From: Cercis canadensis
Taxonomy: Eukaryota; Streptophyta; Magnoliopsida; Fabales; Fabaceae
Direction of reading: 5' to 3'
Assembly (NCBI GenBank): GCA_003255065.1
Contig: QAOA01003736.1
Location: forward strand, 570,226 to 634,225
DNA length: 64,000 nt
Part shown: positions 46,732 through 59,700 of the stretch, piece after piece
Layout: every line of letters starts with the position of its first letter
How positions within the stretch are numbered: the first letter of the stretch is position 1
The notes under the pieces: generated by a model
What the model was told of the DNA's origin: nothing
The model's database searches: none
Seen by the model: the letters and a program-made list of their open reading frames with translations, nothing else
Made by a program: the position numbers and the translations under genes

Positions 46732-49700
46732 ATGAGGTTTTGTCTTTTGGTTTTCGTCTATGCACGTTGAACCCCACTAAATTCCCATTAGCTGCGAAGG
46801 GTCTTGGTCTTTCTATTGTAATTCATGGCTATGAGAGACTTATGCACCCAAAAGTCATTGGTTTGGATAGAAATAATGCAAGTCAATTTTGGCCAATAGC
46901 TTATTTGGTTCATTCCTGCCTCTAATGATTGTAAGTGGCAATGGAAGCATAACAAGTAACAAGCCATTTTGATATATCACTACACTCGAGAGTGGTGATG
47001 CTCACTGCTCATAGTGAGAGATTTTCTTGACAATATCAACTCCAGTCTCCTTCATTCTTTGTTCTCTGACTAAGACCAAATCAAAATTTGTCACACGCTT
47101 CATGCTTGCAAACCAATTTGGGTAATTTTAGATATAGTGGACCAATTTGATTTTAGGTAGTGCATATAATTTGGGTAATTTTGATAGAAAATATGCATAC
47201 ATTTTTTTGACAATCATGATATCATAATTTTCTTTAACAATTTTTATCAATCCATCTTAAATTGAGCAACATATATATAGAGGTATTCAATGGAATTAAT
47301 TGTTCAGTGAATGGAAACAAGGATATTTGATTGCGCAAATTAAGCTCATCTCAAAACTTGTGCTTTTCTTTATAGAATATAAAAATACAATCCATCAAAG
47401 TGTCAATCAATAATGCAAACCTTAACTTTATATTAAAAGCAAAACAGAGAAGAAAAATACAAAGCTTAACTTTACATGATAAAGCCTCACCATATATATA
47501 ATATAATGCATTTTAAATCCCATTAGTTATATGATTTTACGGATAACTTGCATTTTAAAATACAATACTGGTTAATATGAAGGAGAAAGCGGTGAACATA
47601 TAAAAGTGAGAATTAGAATTATTCTATGTTATATTCCTCGAGTAGCTATGCCACCTGCTTTCTAACATTTTTTTTTTTAATATTCAAAAGAATTCTAATA
47701 CTTTTACCATAATTTTTTTCTTAATTACAAGATGTCATAGAGGTTGAAATCCAATACCTTCTATAAATCACTTAAACCCTATACTTCTCAATTTTACATC
47801 CAAACAAAAAATCATACACAAAGTTAATCAGTGTTTTATGATTATCTAATAACCAACTTTGGACTTCACAATCAATAGTAATTGTGATTGATGTGTACTA
47901 CCATTCTCCTTTCCCCTACTAATTTCAAAACAAAAAGTAATAGAGTTGTTAAGCTGAGTCCTAATGAACAAATTATTATTAAGAGAGAAAATTCCTAAGC
48001 CAGTGAGCTTACAATTGCGTTTATTTATAAATTAATTTTAATTAAAATTATACTGTGAGGGATGGGACATAAATTTGATACTTGCTCCTAATTATAAGGG
48101 AAGAATGATTACGCTTCATACTGCGAAGAGAAAAAATGTTGTACTATACGGGAAAAGCAGCTGCACATTTGACCAAAATCAGATTATTTCTCTTTAATGT
48201 AACAAAAGAAAAAGAATATTCACTGTAAATCTGTAAGTACTACTGTAAGTTTTCGTTGAAGCCTGTGATATACTCTAGCCTTGAATATAGTAGTTTCTTC
48301 TCACCCTAAATTTTTGCCAACCAAAAAACAAAAATGCAAGTATACAATTATATTAATCATGAAAAACTGAACGATACAATTTTAAATAATAAATTGAATA
48401 ACTAGAATGGTTAAATAAAATAACGCTTTGTTCTTAACTAAAATGTAGCTTGTGGTTAAAAAGTAACCAAACCCTAGTAGTGTTTGTGCAAGTGTGAAGG
48501 TATATTTATTTCACAGGGATAGAAAGGGAATAGTTATTTTGGTGAAAGAAACAGAAGCAAATGTACAAATTAATTGTGGAGTCCAATGATAGATTGAAAG
48601 GAAAAGGAACAAGTGGAAAAGTTTAATTTGGCAATTGTCATGCCAAAAATACAATGAGTCTGATCAGTTGGGGTTTATGCGTAGCTTCCTAGAAAGTGGA
48701 GTTTGGTTCATATGCATACCAAAACTTGTTGGTGTTTTCGGTTAAGACGAAATCCCACAAAGCATATTCTTCGTAGAATACATCGAAACTGTTTTTGCCG
48801 AGATTGGGATGGATCCCCACAAAAAGGTTAAACTATTAATTAACCTTATTTTGAGCCATTGCTTTATTAAACAAGTTTGCTACAACAAGTGCAAACCTAG
48901 TGCATCTTTGGTATGCATGCATGGCTAATTTTCACACATAGTTGATGTATTATGTGCTTAATTAATTAATTGTATATATTGTCCTCTTGTTTTCCAATTC
49001 TAGCTCTACGTACCAATCGCGTTTGTTTTCCAAACTGCAACTAGTTGTCCATTTGATATTTTATATTATCTACAAAGCTTTCAACTAAGTGTGGGGTTTA
49101 ACCAAGAAACACAAGGCAAATGTGCTGTTTTTGCTTGTATTTCACAAAGAATGCTTTTTCAGGAGTCACCAACACATTACACATTATTCTCAACTATATA
49201 TATTCGTATGACTATGACATATATATATATACGTTATGCTTGTTTTAGAGGAACTAGAATTAAGAATTAATGCATAGGGGTCGCAGTCATGAATCAACGA
49301 ATTGGATAGGTTTGTTCATCAAATTATACACAGATTAAACCTTGTATTTTTCTCTGGCTACTCAACCCTCCTACACCCACCATTTTGGATTTGCTTATTT
49401 GTCCTATTTACACTTTCAGTGGAACAGCTTTGAAGATTGAACACCATATTTTCATCGGGATTAACCCTTATAATTTGGTTGCAACAAGCACCACGTAAAT
49501 CTACAATATGCGAGAGCTACGTAAGGGGCTCAAACATTTGATAGTGAGATTCTTATTTAGTCAATTTCTATACGGATGTGTAAGAATAATGCTAAATGAA
49601 TCATGAGAGAATATTACTTGAAGATGTCAACAAAACCAGGTTTATCAAATTAACTGTGTAGTGCCAAAAATTGTAGCTTTTAAATTAACCGTTTATTTTG

Positions 49701-51410
49701 GAATTTGATTCTTATTAATTGTATTTCCATTGTTTAACTTACATTCAACATCAGAATAATTATGTAATTTTATCCAGGCTAAGTAAAGTGCGTTTATTGG
49801 TTGTTGGAGACAAAAACGAAGGAAAATTCTTTATTTATTGCAAACTGTAAATGGAAAGAAATTGAATAAGCACTTTAGTGTAGATTCTATTTCAAATAAG
49901 AAAGACAAAATGAAAAGAAAGGAGATTGTGATCCATCGATAAGCAGAGAGGCAGGAGAAGGCACCTAGAAATTCCTGCATGTTCCCAACCTTTTGAGTTT
50001 TGGCTTTGTTGCTTGTGTCATCACCCAAATTCGGACTTTGGAGAGATCAAAGTTGATAGGACAGTTGTGAGCCTTCTAATTAATCTAAGAACGATTCAAA
50101 AATACTAGTAATTATATATATATATATTAATTAACCCTAAAAGACATGCATAACTAGGGAGTTTCATTCTTAATTTGATTAAATAATGAATTGCTACTTT
50201 TGCTTACATATATCAAGACAGTGCTTGGATGGGTGTGATTCCATAATTAATACTAAAGAAGAAATCGATTTTTAATTATTCAACGGAGAAGGGACAGCTG
50301 AATTAGCAGCAACAAAGTTTGTACGTAAACCAGGCTATGGAAAGCAACAACTACCTCAACCAGTAAAGTGCAAGGTCAGAATTTGGAGAAGACTAAGGTA
50401 GGCATCTTAGTATTTGCACTCAAGAAATTAATTATATACAGAATTTTAAAACATTAATCTCATGAGTCAATGGACTTATCCGAAGGGGATAATTGTTAAT
50501 TGTCGTAACGTAACGTCCCTTTTTTTTCCGAGGGCGGTAAAACCCAAAAACATTAAAATAAAATAATTGTTAAAGAGAAGAAAATGTGTTGCGTATGTGT
50601 GTGGGCGTACTTAGAGTCAACAAAATGGAAGAATAGTGAGGAGAAAGTAATTACCCGATTGAACCCTTTTCCTTTTATTCTTCAAAGCTTTTCTTTTTTC
50701 TTCTATATTTTTCAGATTTTTCTTGGTGTAGAAAAAAAAAATTATGCTTTCTATGAACAGTGTGTTTTACCATTATGCTTGAAACTATTTATAGACAAAG
50801 AATGTTATTGAAAATTTTAAAATAAATCGAAAAACTTTAATTTTCCTTGCTGATTTTTTTTTTTTTTGACAATATTAAGGTGATGAAGCAGAAGTGAGGC
50901 AGCCATTGCTGCAGGCTAGTGGGACGCTCCTGTAGTGGGGTGGTCAGCAATTTTGCTTTCTTTTGATTTTGTTTTTATAATTTTTATACTTAAATTGTAA
51001 ATAATTTTTTTAGATATTTACAACTTGGATCATAATTGTCAAGTTCTTTTGTGTAAATGGGTCAATAGAAGTAGGCCCAACTCAAGAAAAATAGAAACAG
51101 TCCAATCAAACAAAATAAATAGAAAAAAATATTGATATATATAATCAAATTAAAGTTGACTCAGATAAAATTAAATATAAATACTTTTTTTTTGGTATTC
51201 AAATTAAATATAAATACTAGCAAATGTAGCAACAGATTCATAAATTGACGTGCCTTGTCTACTAATCATTTTTTTTCTTTATAATTAAGCAGAGATATTT
51301 ACCAGTTCACTGGATAATTTATGACGTGGGAGGGACACTGAAATGCATATAAGAAGAAACATATATACTGGTAATTGGTAAAGCCATGAAGGTGTTCACT
51401 CTCGAGATCT

Positions 51411-52114
51411 AGATTATACTTATAGTTGTGGCTAGGTTTTGAGAGAGAAGTTATCATTTCTCCTTAAAAATTCACCCGCTTCTGTAACTTTTCTCCGAAA
51501 AGGTCCGGCTTCTCTGCCGCCCTTAGGCGGCTTTTTTTTGGCATGTTTAGCCTTTTTATTGTTTCTCCTCTTCTCCTTCTTGTAAGTTATCCGTCTTCTT
51601 ATCTTGATTCAATTGTTTGTGTTTTTTTGGTATTTTAGTTTGTCTTTTCAATAAATTGTTTCAATTTGTCATTTGTGTTTTATACACTCTCATTGTTCAA
51701 AGGCAAATTTGGTGTTCTATGGGATTAATCCATCAGATTGAACCTCTATTTTTGGTAGATCTTGAAATTTTCATGTCATGTTTTATGTGTTCTGTAAATA
51801 TAATACTCAAGGTAAATCAAGCGCTTAATCTCACTGCAGCACATTTGTTGTTTTTCTCCGCCGTTAAAGATGTTTTGTTGTCAATTGTCACTGGCCTTTG
51901 TTTTGCCAAGACCTTAAGCCAAGCCTTTATTCGCCTTTTTAGTACAGGGAGAAAAATGTAAAAGTCTACTTTAAAGTATTAGCTTTTTGAATTTCAAGAA
52001 ATATTATATTAAGAATTTCATATGGTATTATTTATTATTGTGTAAGTACCAATTGGCTTAAGGCAATGAAGTTACACTTCTAATTAAAAAAAAAAAAAAG
52101 ATTATACTTATAGT
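51411..52114 (+). mobile_element. Poly(A) retroposon with 16-bp target-site duplication
   Basis: AGATTATACTTATAGT at 51411-51426 is repeated exactly at 52099-52114 directly after a run of about 14 A. The next four bases (TGTG / CGTG) also nearly match. This is the signature of target-primed reverse transcription. The insert is about 670 bp, plus strand. It starts near TGTGGCTAGG, contains a GC-rich hairpin (51516-51539) in a pyrimidine-rich leader like a LINE 5' UTR, and ends TTACACTTCTAATT before the A tail. No reverse transcriptase or known cellular gene is readable, so a non-autonomous or internally deleted LINE derivative is likeliest; a retrocopied non-coding transcript is the alternative. 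Confidence 0.8.
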
Positions 52115-53110
52115 CGTGCTTAAGACGTTTGGTACGGTTAAACCTAACCTAAATAGCCCTTGCATATTTATGAGAGACTATTTCTCTTTTAGACCCATAA
52201 AATATTTTTATATGTCACTGTTAAATATAAATCCAATACTTTTAGTGAGTTTATGATGTGCCACCCTTATTTACCTTTTTTAATATAAAGAAATTAAGGG
52301 TGACAATAAGGAAAATGATGGATTAATTCATCCTTGATTACTTATCCTTCAAAAATGTTTTATTTCCAATCAGTGAGAAATTAAGGTAAATTTAAAAGAC
52401 AATTACTATTCTATAGGGACAACATTTGAGAAAATATGTTCAGCAAAAAGACTTGTCTAAAATTTGGAGGAAAAGCAAGATGACACATAACATCTATAAT
52501 TGCCAACAGATTTCAAGTTTGCGCCTTGCACATTGAATAGCAGTTGTCGTTTTTATTTTATTTTTACAAATTTTCACTTTCGTTTCTCAAACACACGATA
52601 AGAGTGTGAATTAGCTTTTGATGATAACTTACAATCGAAAGCACATAAACAAATTTAAAAAAGAAAACTTAGAAAGCAAAAGGATGATGACAAAGTTGAC
52701 ATACGCATATGACGAGTAGGTTTATATAGAAGATTTGAGATAGTTACTTTTTTTAAAAAAAAAATGTAAATCAGTTATTATAGAACACCACTATTCATGA
52801 TCAATTTTCTCTATGAATTTTATCATGAATAGCGCGGTAGTGGTATTGGGCCAATGACATGAGCTATTTACACAAGAAAAAATGCTAGGTTGCCAAAATA
52901 ATGTATATTTATAATCACCATATATAGTTTATATCATCACTTTATTTCATTATTAAAAATTCATGGGACACATGACATGAAGCCCCGAAAACTTTTTCGA
53001 TTGGCTTCATGATTTTAGTAAGGGAAATGAGGGTATAGAAGCATAAAATTGGCCTAATCAAAATTTGAACATTGCCTTTTTGCGTTTTCAATTTTGTAAA
53101 CTAAGACCCA

Positions 53111-53287
53111 TGGGCTTTTTTCGGTAACAAATGTTGAGATATCTAGACATTGCCTAATTTTGGGCTTAGAGTGTTTCTAAAAATTTCATATAATGGGTCC
53201 GAAGTTCAGAACTCACCCAACCCAACAGGGCCTAGTTCCGGAAAATGGGCCCATGTGATGGTTTTGACGAAGGCCTTAGTTTGGGCT
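53111..53287. promoter_or_regulatory. Cluster of TGGGCY (site II) motifs upstream of golgin 6
   Basis: TGGGCT occurs at 53111-53116, 53161-53166 and 53282-53287, and the palindrome ATGGGCCCAT at 53245-53254. TGGGCY elements are TCP-bound promoter motifs common in broadly expressed plant genes. A 5' UTR exon probably ends at 53570 (CG before GTACGT) and is joined to 53754 after a CCCAG acceptor. Confidence 0.4.
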
Positions 53288-53782
53288 TATACGAGACAAA
53301 AACAAAATAGTTTTGGCTTTGAGTGTGTCTGGTTTCAGTGACTGCAAAATAAATCTGCAACGTAAAAATTTGCCAGTCTGTGACTGTATCTGTAATCGTA
53401 TTCTAGTATTGTTAAGTCTAATGCTAAATCACTCAGCTCCGCTTCGGTCAAAATTACTCTCTCACGGCACTTAAACACCGAAAAGAAAACACCCCAACTG
53501 GAACTCTAAGCATTCAAAAGCGACGTGAAAGCTCGGCACCAAAATCGACCACTTCATCATCTTAGGATCGGTACGTTTTATTCTACTTCTAATCATTTTG
53601 ATCAATTTTCACCTCCTACATCAATCAAATAATTTCATGCATTTCACGCAAAATCTTATTTTAGGGTTCTCATAAATCCTTGGAATCAGATTGGTTGGAT
53701 TTTTTCTTTTGGGATGCAATTTGTTTATTTTCTTTTGATTTTTTTTTTCCCAGGATTTTGGAGCACTCTGTGATCTTGTAGG

Positions 53783-56700
53783 ATGGATTTGGTGTCTGGT
53801 TACAAGGTAACCTTGATTCTTCTCTCATGCTTTTTTGTTGTTTTACTGTTTGCGTGGACATTTAAATTGAATTAGTGAGAAACAATTGTAATGCGCTTTT
53901 CTAACGTGTAAGGTGATTGGAATGTCTTATTGACTACACCTTTTCTATCTATGAACGCGGGGAACTTGCATGTCTTTGAAGCATATCTATCGCAAGTATT
54001 ATCCATCGGAACTCAATTTGAAAATAGAAACCACGCTAATTTCTGAGAAGGTTCAGTGTAATGATAAGTTTTGGGAGACAGATTCCGATTTTATGGGCAA
54101 TAAATATATCTTGTAGAGACTAGAGACGAATTTCACTCATAATTGGTTTTGTCATGTTGGTTTTCCTCTGTCATCTGTATGGTCTTTTGAAATTAATTTT
54201 TAAAATGCAAGCTTTAAAATATCCGTGCTTCTCATTTGCTAGTTAGCAACTTGTGGTTATGCAACTAAAGATGTAAATCTTGTTTCTGTTATTGTATATT
54301 ATATATTAATCTATCAATTCTGGTGCAGGGGGTTGTTGGGCTTGTTTTTGGCAACGAGAATTCGTCTTCAAATGAAGATAGGTAATATGCCCATACGATT
54401 CATTTCACACCCATGACGGTCATTCAAACTATGTCACATACACCTCTGCCTGGCTCTTTGAAAGCTTCATTGCTGACCTAGAAGTCAAGAACAACTGTGA
54501 TTAGAAATTTTCTAGAGTATAATGTTCCGTGCATTGCTTGGATCCTTTTCTATAAAGTCAGTTTTTACCCATTTCATCCCCAATTTTTCTATAGAATACA
54601 GGGTCCAGAAGATTAAAGTTTTTCCTTTTTTTTTTTTTTTTCAAACTTTCAAAATTTTTTTCAGGATTTAGTCATTTGATTGAATTTTATCAATTTACTA
54701 TTACTAGTGCTTCAAAGTGAGTAATAAAGGGATCCTGCACTTTTATCCTGCCCCCCAAAAAAGAAGATCCTGCACCACTTCTAATCATAAATGAGGAATT
54801 TTTATCTCATTGCTTTTCATCATCTGTTGTTTGATCAAACTACTATAGTAATATTAGTTCATACATCCAATTTTGTGACACTGTGCAAACATGATTGTGT
54901 TCCTTCTACTTATGTCTCGTTCTACTATATGGCCTGTCTCAATAGCTATGTTGAACGGTTACTCGGCCGGATAAGCAATGGTAAACTGACAGATGACAGG
55001 AGAAATGCTATGACTGAGCTTCAGGCTGTTGTGTCAGAAAGTCGTGCTGCCCAGCTGGCATTTGGGGCAATGGGTATATCCTGTTTCTCATACAAATTGT
55101 GGTAGTTTTTCTCTTGTCTTATGTAATTTGTTTCATGCATCTTTGCAGGCTTTCCTGTAATGCTAGGTGTCTTAAAGGAAGAACGTGATGATGTTGAAAT
55201 GGTGACAAAACTTTCTTCCCTATTGTTCCATTGCCTAATTTTTTTCCCTCTCTCTTGTTTGCATTACTCAAGGATTCACATCATCAAGCTTATTTTTAGA
55301 ATAAGAATATAAGAAGATAAATCATAGGGGAAAAGAATCTCTGGAAGTGAACTAGATTAATTACTTAATTTATTTATCAACAGTTCAATTATTAGATTCA
55401 TAATTCAATTTTCCATTGTAAATTTGGTGCCAGATAAAGTGTTTTCCATGATACTATCTTTCTAATATGCCAAATTGGTATAATGGTCAATGTAACATTC
55501 ATCTGTGGTGTAAAATCCATTTTTCTGATGCATATTTAGAACCTGAATTTTCTGTATTTGACCTGGGTGTTTTCCAGTTGATTTGATTGGCTAATTTTAC
55601 ATTTCAAATTTCTATTATGATTGTTATTTTGGTCGACCATGCATGGTTTCTAGGATATTCCCTTGAAGACAATCCTTTACTATGGTTTTGAAGAGCTTTT
55701 AGATCACTATTGCAGTTCTCCATTCATAACTTATTGTGTTGGATCTGTGTGTCGGGTGTGTTAAATATCATTTTTGAATGGACATGGGTCCAGTCAGATT
55801 GTGAGGGATTTATGGTTGATGATTGAAATCAGTTAACTCTCACAGTCTTGCTGCAGTAACTTGTTTATGCCTTTAATCCTCTTCTCTAGTTTTTCTATGG
55901 GTTTCTTCCCCTGCTTTTGTGTCATTTTCTTTCAATATATTGAGTTTCAACAATGAGTTATTCGACAATCATATCCATGTAGGTTCGAGGTGCCCTAGAA
56001 ACTCTTGTAAGTGCAATGACTCCTCTTAATCATGCTAAGGGGCCAAGTAATGAAGTTCAGCCAGCACTGATGAACACAGATTTGCTTTCCAGAGAAGCAG
56101 ATAGCATCTCTCTTCTTCTAAGTTTATTGGTAAGGATTTCTTTACGAACATTATGAAACATGTTCTCGATTATATTACTAGAGGTTCTTTTATTTCTTGA
56201 CTTGTTTATATTACCTGATATCTTCTTAATCATTTTTCCTTGGTGGTACTTTTGCAGGAAGAGGATGACTTTTATGTGCGATATTATACTCTGCAACTTT
56301 TGACTGCCCTTCTCACTAATTCTCCACAAAGGTATTGGTTTTATAGCTACCATCTCCATTTAATACCCCTGAATTTCTTAAACCTTGTAGCCTGGAACCC
56401 TTGCTGAGTTCCTCTTCAGGTTACAGGAAGCCATATTGACCATCCCTCGTGGTATAACTCGGCTGATGGATATGCTTATGGATCGTGAGGTACAAGACTC
56501 GAAAGCTGGATTGTCCTCTCAGTAACCTTTTCAAACTTACCTGTTGATTCTATCATATGTATATACAAAGTTTAACGTTGTCTTTTTGTTGGTACATCAA
56601 AGTTTAGTAATCATCTGGGGGAAATTTCATTATTCAATTACTTGAAGATCTTCTGATATGTTTTGCTTTTTGGTTCCCTTTTGAGAGAGACACTGAAACA

Positions 56701-59700
56701 TGCTGATTGCAATTGGCAACCTTGTTATGCAGCCTTTTTTCATACTGAGAAAATGATCAAAGTTTACCTTCCAGGTTATACGTAATGAGGCCTTATTGCT
56801 TCTTACTCACCTGACCCGTGAAGCTGAGGTAACTTTTTTGCACTCATGGTTTTCTGTTTATCCCAATTCTTCAGTTTCTATTTGTTTACATATTGTTTTA
56901 ATTGAGTGCTAAAATGTTTTATCCTAAATAAAGTTTTATGAATATAGGAGATACAAAAGATTGTCGTCTTTGAAGGTGCATTTGAGAAGATTTTCAGTAT
57001 CATAAGAGAGGAGGGAGGCTCAGATGGAGGTGTTGTAGTACAGGTGATACATGGCTTACTCGTTAGAGTGAATTATTCAACTTGCTTTAGTCAGTATGAA
57101 TATGTGCTACATGTTAATGTAGGAAGTTATTAATCCATTGGAATTTTTTGTTTAATATTTAGAAGGAGACTAATCTTATACACACATGTTAATGGACATT
57201 TTCTGTTTTCATCCAGATTTATGGAGATTTGTATTACTTATAACTTTTTATTTACATTAGAAGTTGACTGTTTCATTTTATGATTTTTAATTAGAATTTC
57301 ATAGCTAATTAGTTATGCCTACCTTTCAATTTGTAAATTTTTTTTTTCCAACTATATTTTATGAGCACCAAAGAATAGGAATATCTTGGTCAAGATTCTG
57401 ATGTATTGGTTACTGCACAGGATTGCCTTGAATTGTTAAACAATCTGCTTCGAAAAAATTTGTCCAATCAGGTTAGTTGACCTTATTTTGTTCATGCAAG
57501 TTCTTATCTTGGTGCTGACTTCAACTATATGTGGTTCAGATACTACTAAGAGAGACTATAGGACTTGATTCATTAATATCAATTTTGAAGCTGCGAGGAA
57601 GTACTTACACTTTCACTCAACAAAAGGTTAGATGAGTGTATTTATATGACTTTGCTGTTATGCTATTACTGAAACCATATAGATAACTATTTTCTCTTTG
57701 ATACAAACACCATGCCAGTAGACAATCAATCTACTCAGTGCGTTAGAAACCATTAAATTGTTGATAAGTGGAGGTTCTGAAGCTGATCCTGGGAGAGATA
57801 TGAATAGAATGACAAATAAAACAACCCTGGTTCAGGTTTGTCATGAATTCAGTCATTCATAATGATTGCATAAGTAGCTATATGGTGATATTTTATATAA
57901 CTTTCTTTTTGGTGGATTTAATTGCAGAAAAAGGTATTGGACCATTTCTTAATGTTAGGTGTTGAAAGCCAATGGGCACCAGTTCCTGTTCGCTGTGCGG
58001 TAATATTGCTTTACTCTCTCTCTCTCTCTCCCTTCTCATATACGTATATATGTCTGTATGTATGTATATATCTTGCTACAGTTACCACTTACCCATTCTC
58101 CCCCATAGACTAGATGCACCCAATTTTGACTTTAGACAAAAATTAGCAGCTTCAGGATGACTCCTAATAAATGCATCAGAACATCAACGAAAATTTAACG
58201 TTGCCTCTGCCTCCCCCATACACAGTTGTCTTGATACCTATGTCTCAAATTCTGTGTGTAAATCTTGTCTAAGTTGAAGTTAATTTAGTTACAAAATTGT
58301 CAATGCAACCACTTTGTTTTTTATGCACATATGGTTTAAAAGAGCATTCTCGTTTTTTTAGTTATAGAAGCTGTTCCCATTTTTGTTGTCCTATGTTTTT
58401 TAAGGGGTTTTGTTAAAAGAAAAAAAGTTGGCAATGCTAAGTCTGTGAGGATATCATTTATTCATGAAAACTTTATCTTTTGTTAGGCATTACGATGTAT
58501 TGGTGATCTAATTGCTGGAGATTCAAAGAATCTTGATGCTCTTGGTAGCAAATTTCTTGGAGAGGAGCCACAAGTAGAGCCTGCTCTGAACTCAATACTT
58601 CGAATCATTTTGCGGACTTCTAGCATGCAAGAGTTCATTGCAGCTGATTATGTTTTTAAAAGCTTTTGTGAGGTTGCTATTGTTTAAATGCTTTTTGCTT
58701 TAGTTATTTAATAGCATTCCTTGTCACCATATTTGTTGCGTAACTTACAAGTTAGGAAATTTTTATTGCACATTAATGCCTTTAGACAAAAAATGTCTCA
58801 TTTCCTATTCTTCAGTTTTTTTCTAAAATTTTTGATCTTCCTTATCTAAATCAGAAAAATGCTGATGGTCAAGCAATGCTGGCATCTACACTAATTCCAC
58901 AGCCATATCCAACAAATCGTGCACCTCTTGAGGAGGATGTCAATATGTCTTTTGGCAGGTTTGTTTTGTTTTATGTGCTTTACTGATTCCCCTGCTTGTA
59001 TGTTGCTCATAGTCGATTTTGAACTTTTGATATAAGAATTCCTTGTTCCTTTATTCACCCTAAATTATCGGATCTTTTGCTAAAATGCTATCTTCAGTAA
59101 ATTTAAAGATTGAAATTGTTTCTCTTACAGCATGCTACTACATGGTCTTACTTTGGGTGAAAATGATGGTGATCTTGAGGTATGCGAAGTTTCCTCAATA
59201 TTCATTGTCAGATCTGTAATTTTGTATTGCAAAGTGCAAACTAATACCAGCTGAAATTGTTTGGTGGTATTGGTATTATAAATGACAAGGGCCTTGTGAT
59301 TATTGTACCTTTCCATTGGAAGTCAAAGTTTTTAAGTTGTTTGCTTATTGTGTGAGAACTAACTGGCTAACTTTTTGAACTACAGACTTGCTGCAGAGCA
59401 GCCAGTGTTCTGTCTCATGTGTTGAAGGACAATCTTCAGTGCAAGGAGAGGGTATGCAAATAATTCCCCTACCTAATTCCATTCTTACTTGGTGAAATGT
59501 GTATCTCAATGGCTTCTGATGCGTGAATGTTTCTTCTGAAAGTTGCCTCAGTTGAGGCACACTTCCGGCCTTTTCTGTTTTCCTCAGGATTTTCCTTTGT
59601 ATATTCACTCATCACAAGTATATATAAACCTAAACATAGTAGATATGATATCTTCTCTGAAATCTAACATTTTATTTATGGGTTTACTTTTCTAAGTGAA

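Larger units (their letters stand above)
45091..53782. other. Large gene-free spacer between the GT17 and golgin 6 genes
   Basis: These 8.7 kb contain no supportable gene on either strand. Contents: GT17 5' flank (to about 45350), a region with an iterated ACAATGTCTTTGTAAA motif (46147-46501), a TA microsatellite (46701-46728), long AT-rich sequence, a poly(A) retroposon (51411-52114), and the golgin 6 promoter and 5' UTR (about 53100-53782). The ORFs at 49831-50028, 50584-50811 and 51617-51961 lack a recognisable family. Confidence 0.6.

Noticed and set aside
49831-50028. 65-residue minus-strand ORF with an ATG and a hydrophobic segment
   Set aside because: There is no known small-peptide family, no splice or promoter support, and length is within chance for this DNA.
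51516-51539. Bacterial contamination or horizontal transfer suggested by the terminator-like hairpin
   Set aside because: Flanking sequence is a plant-type retroposon with a poly(A) tail and target-site duplication, and no bacterial genes are nearby.
51617-51961. 114-codon ORF within the retroposon
   Set aside because: It starts at a non-ATG codon, is hydrophobic without a recognisable domain, and lies in a mobile insert.
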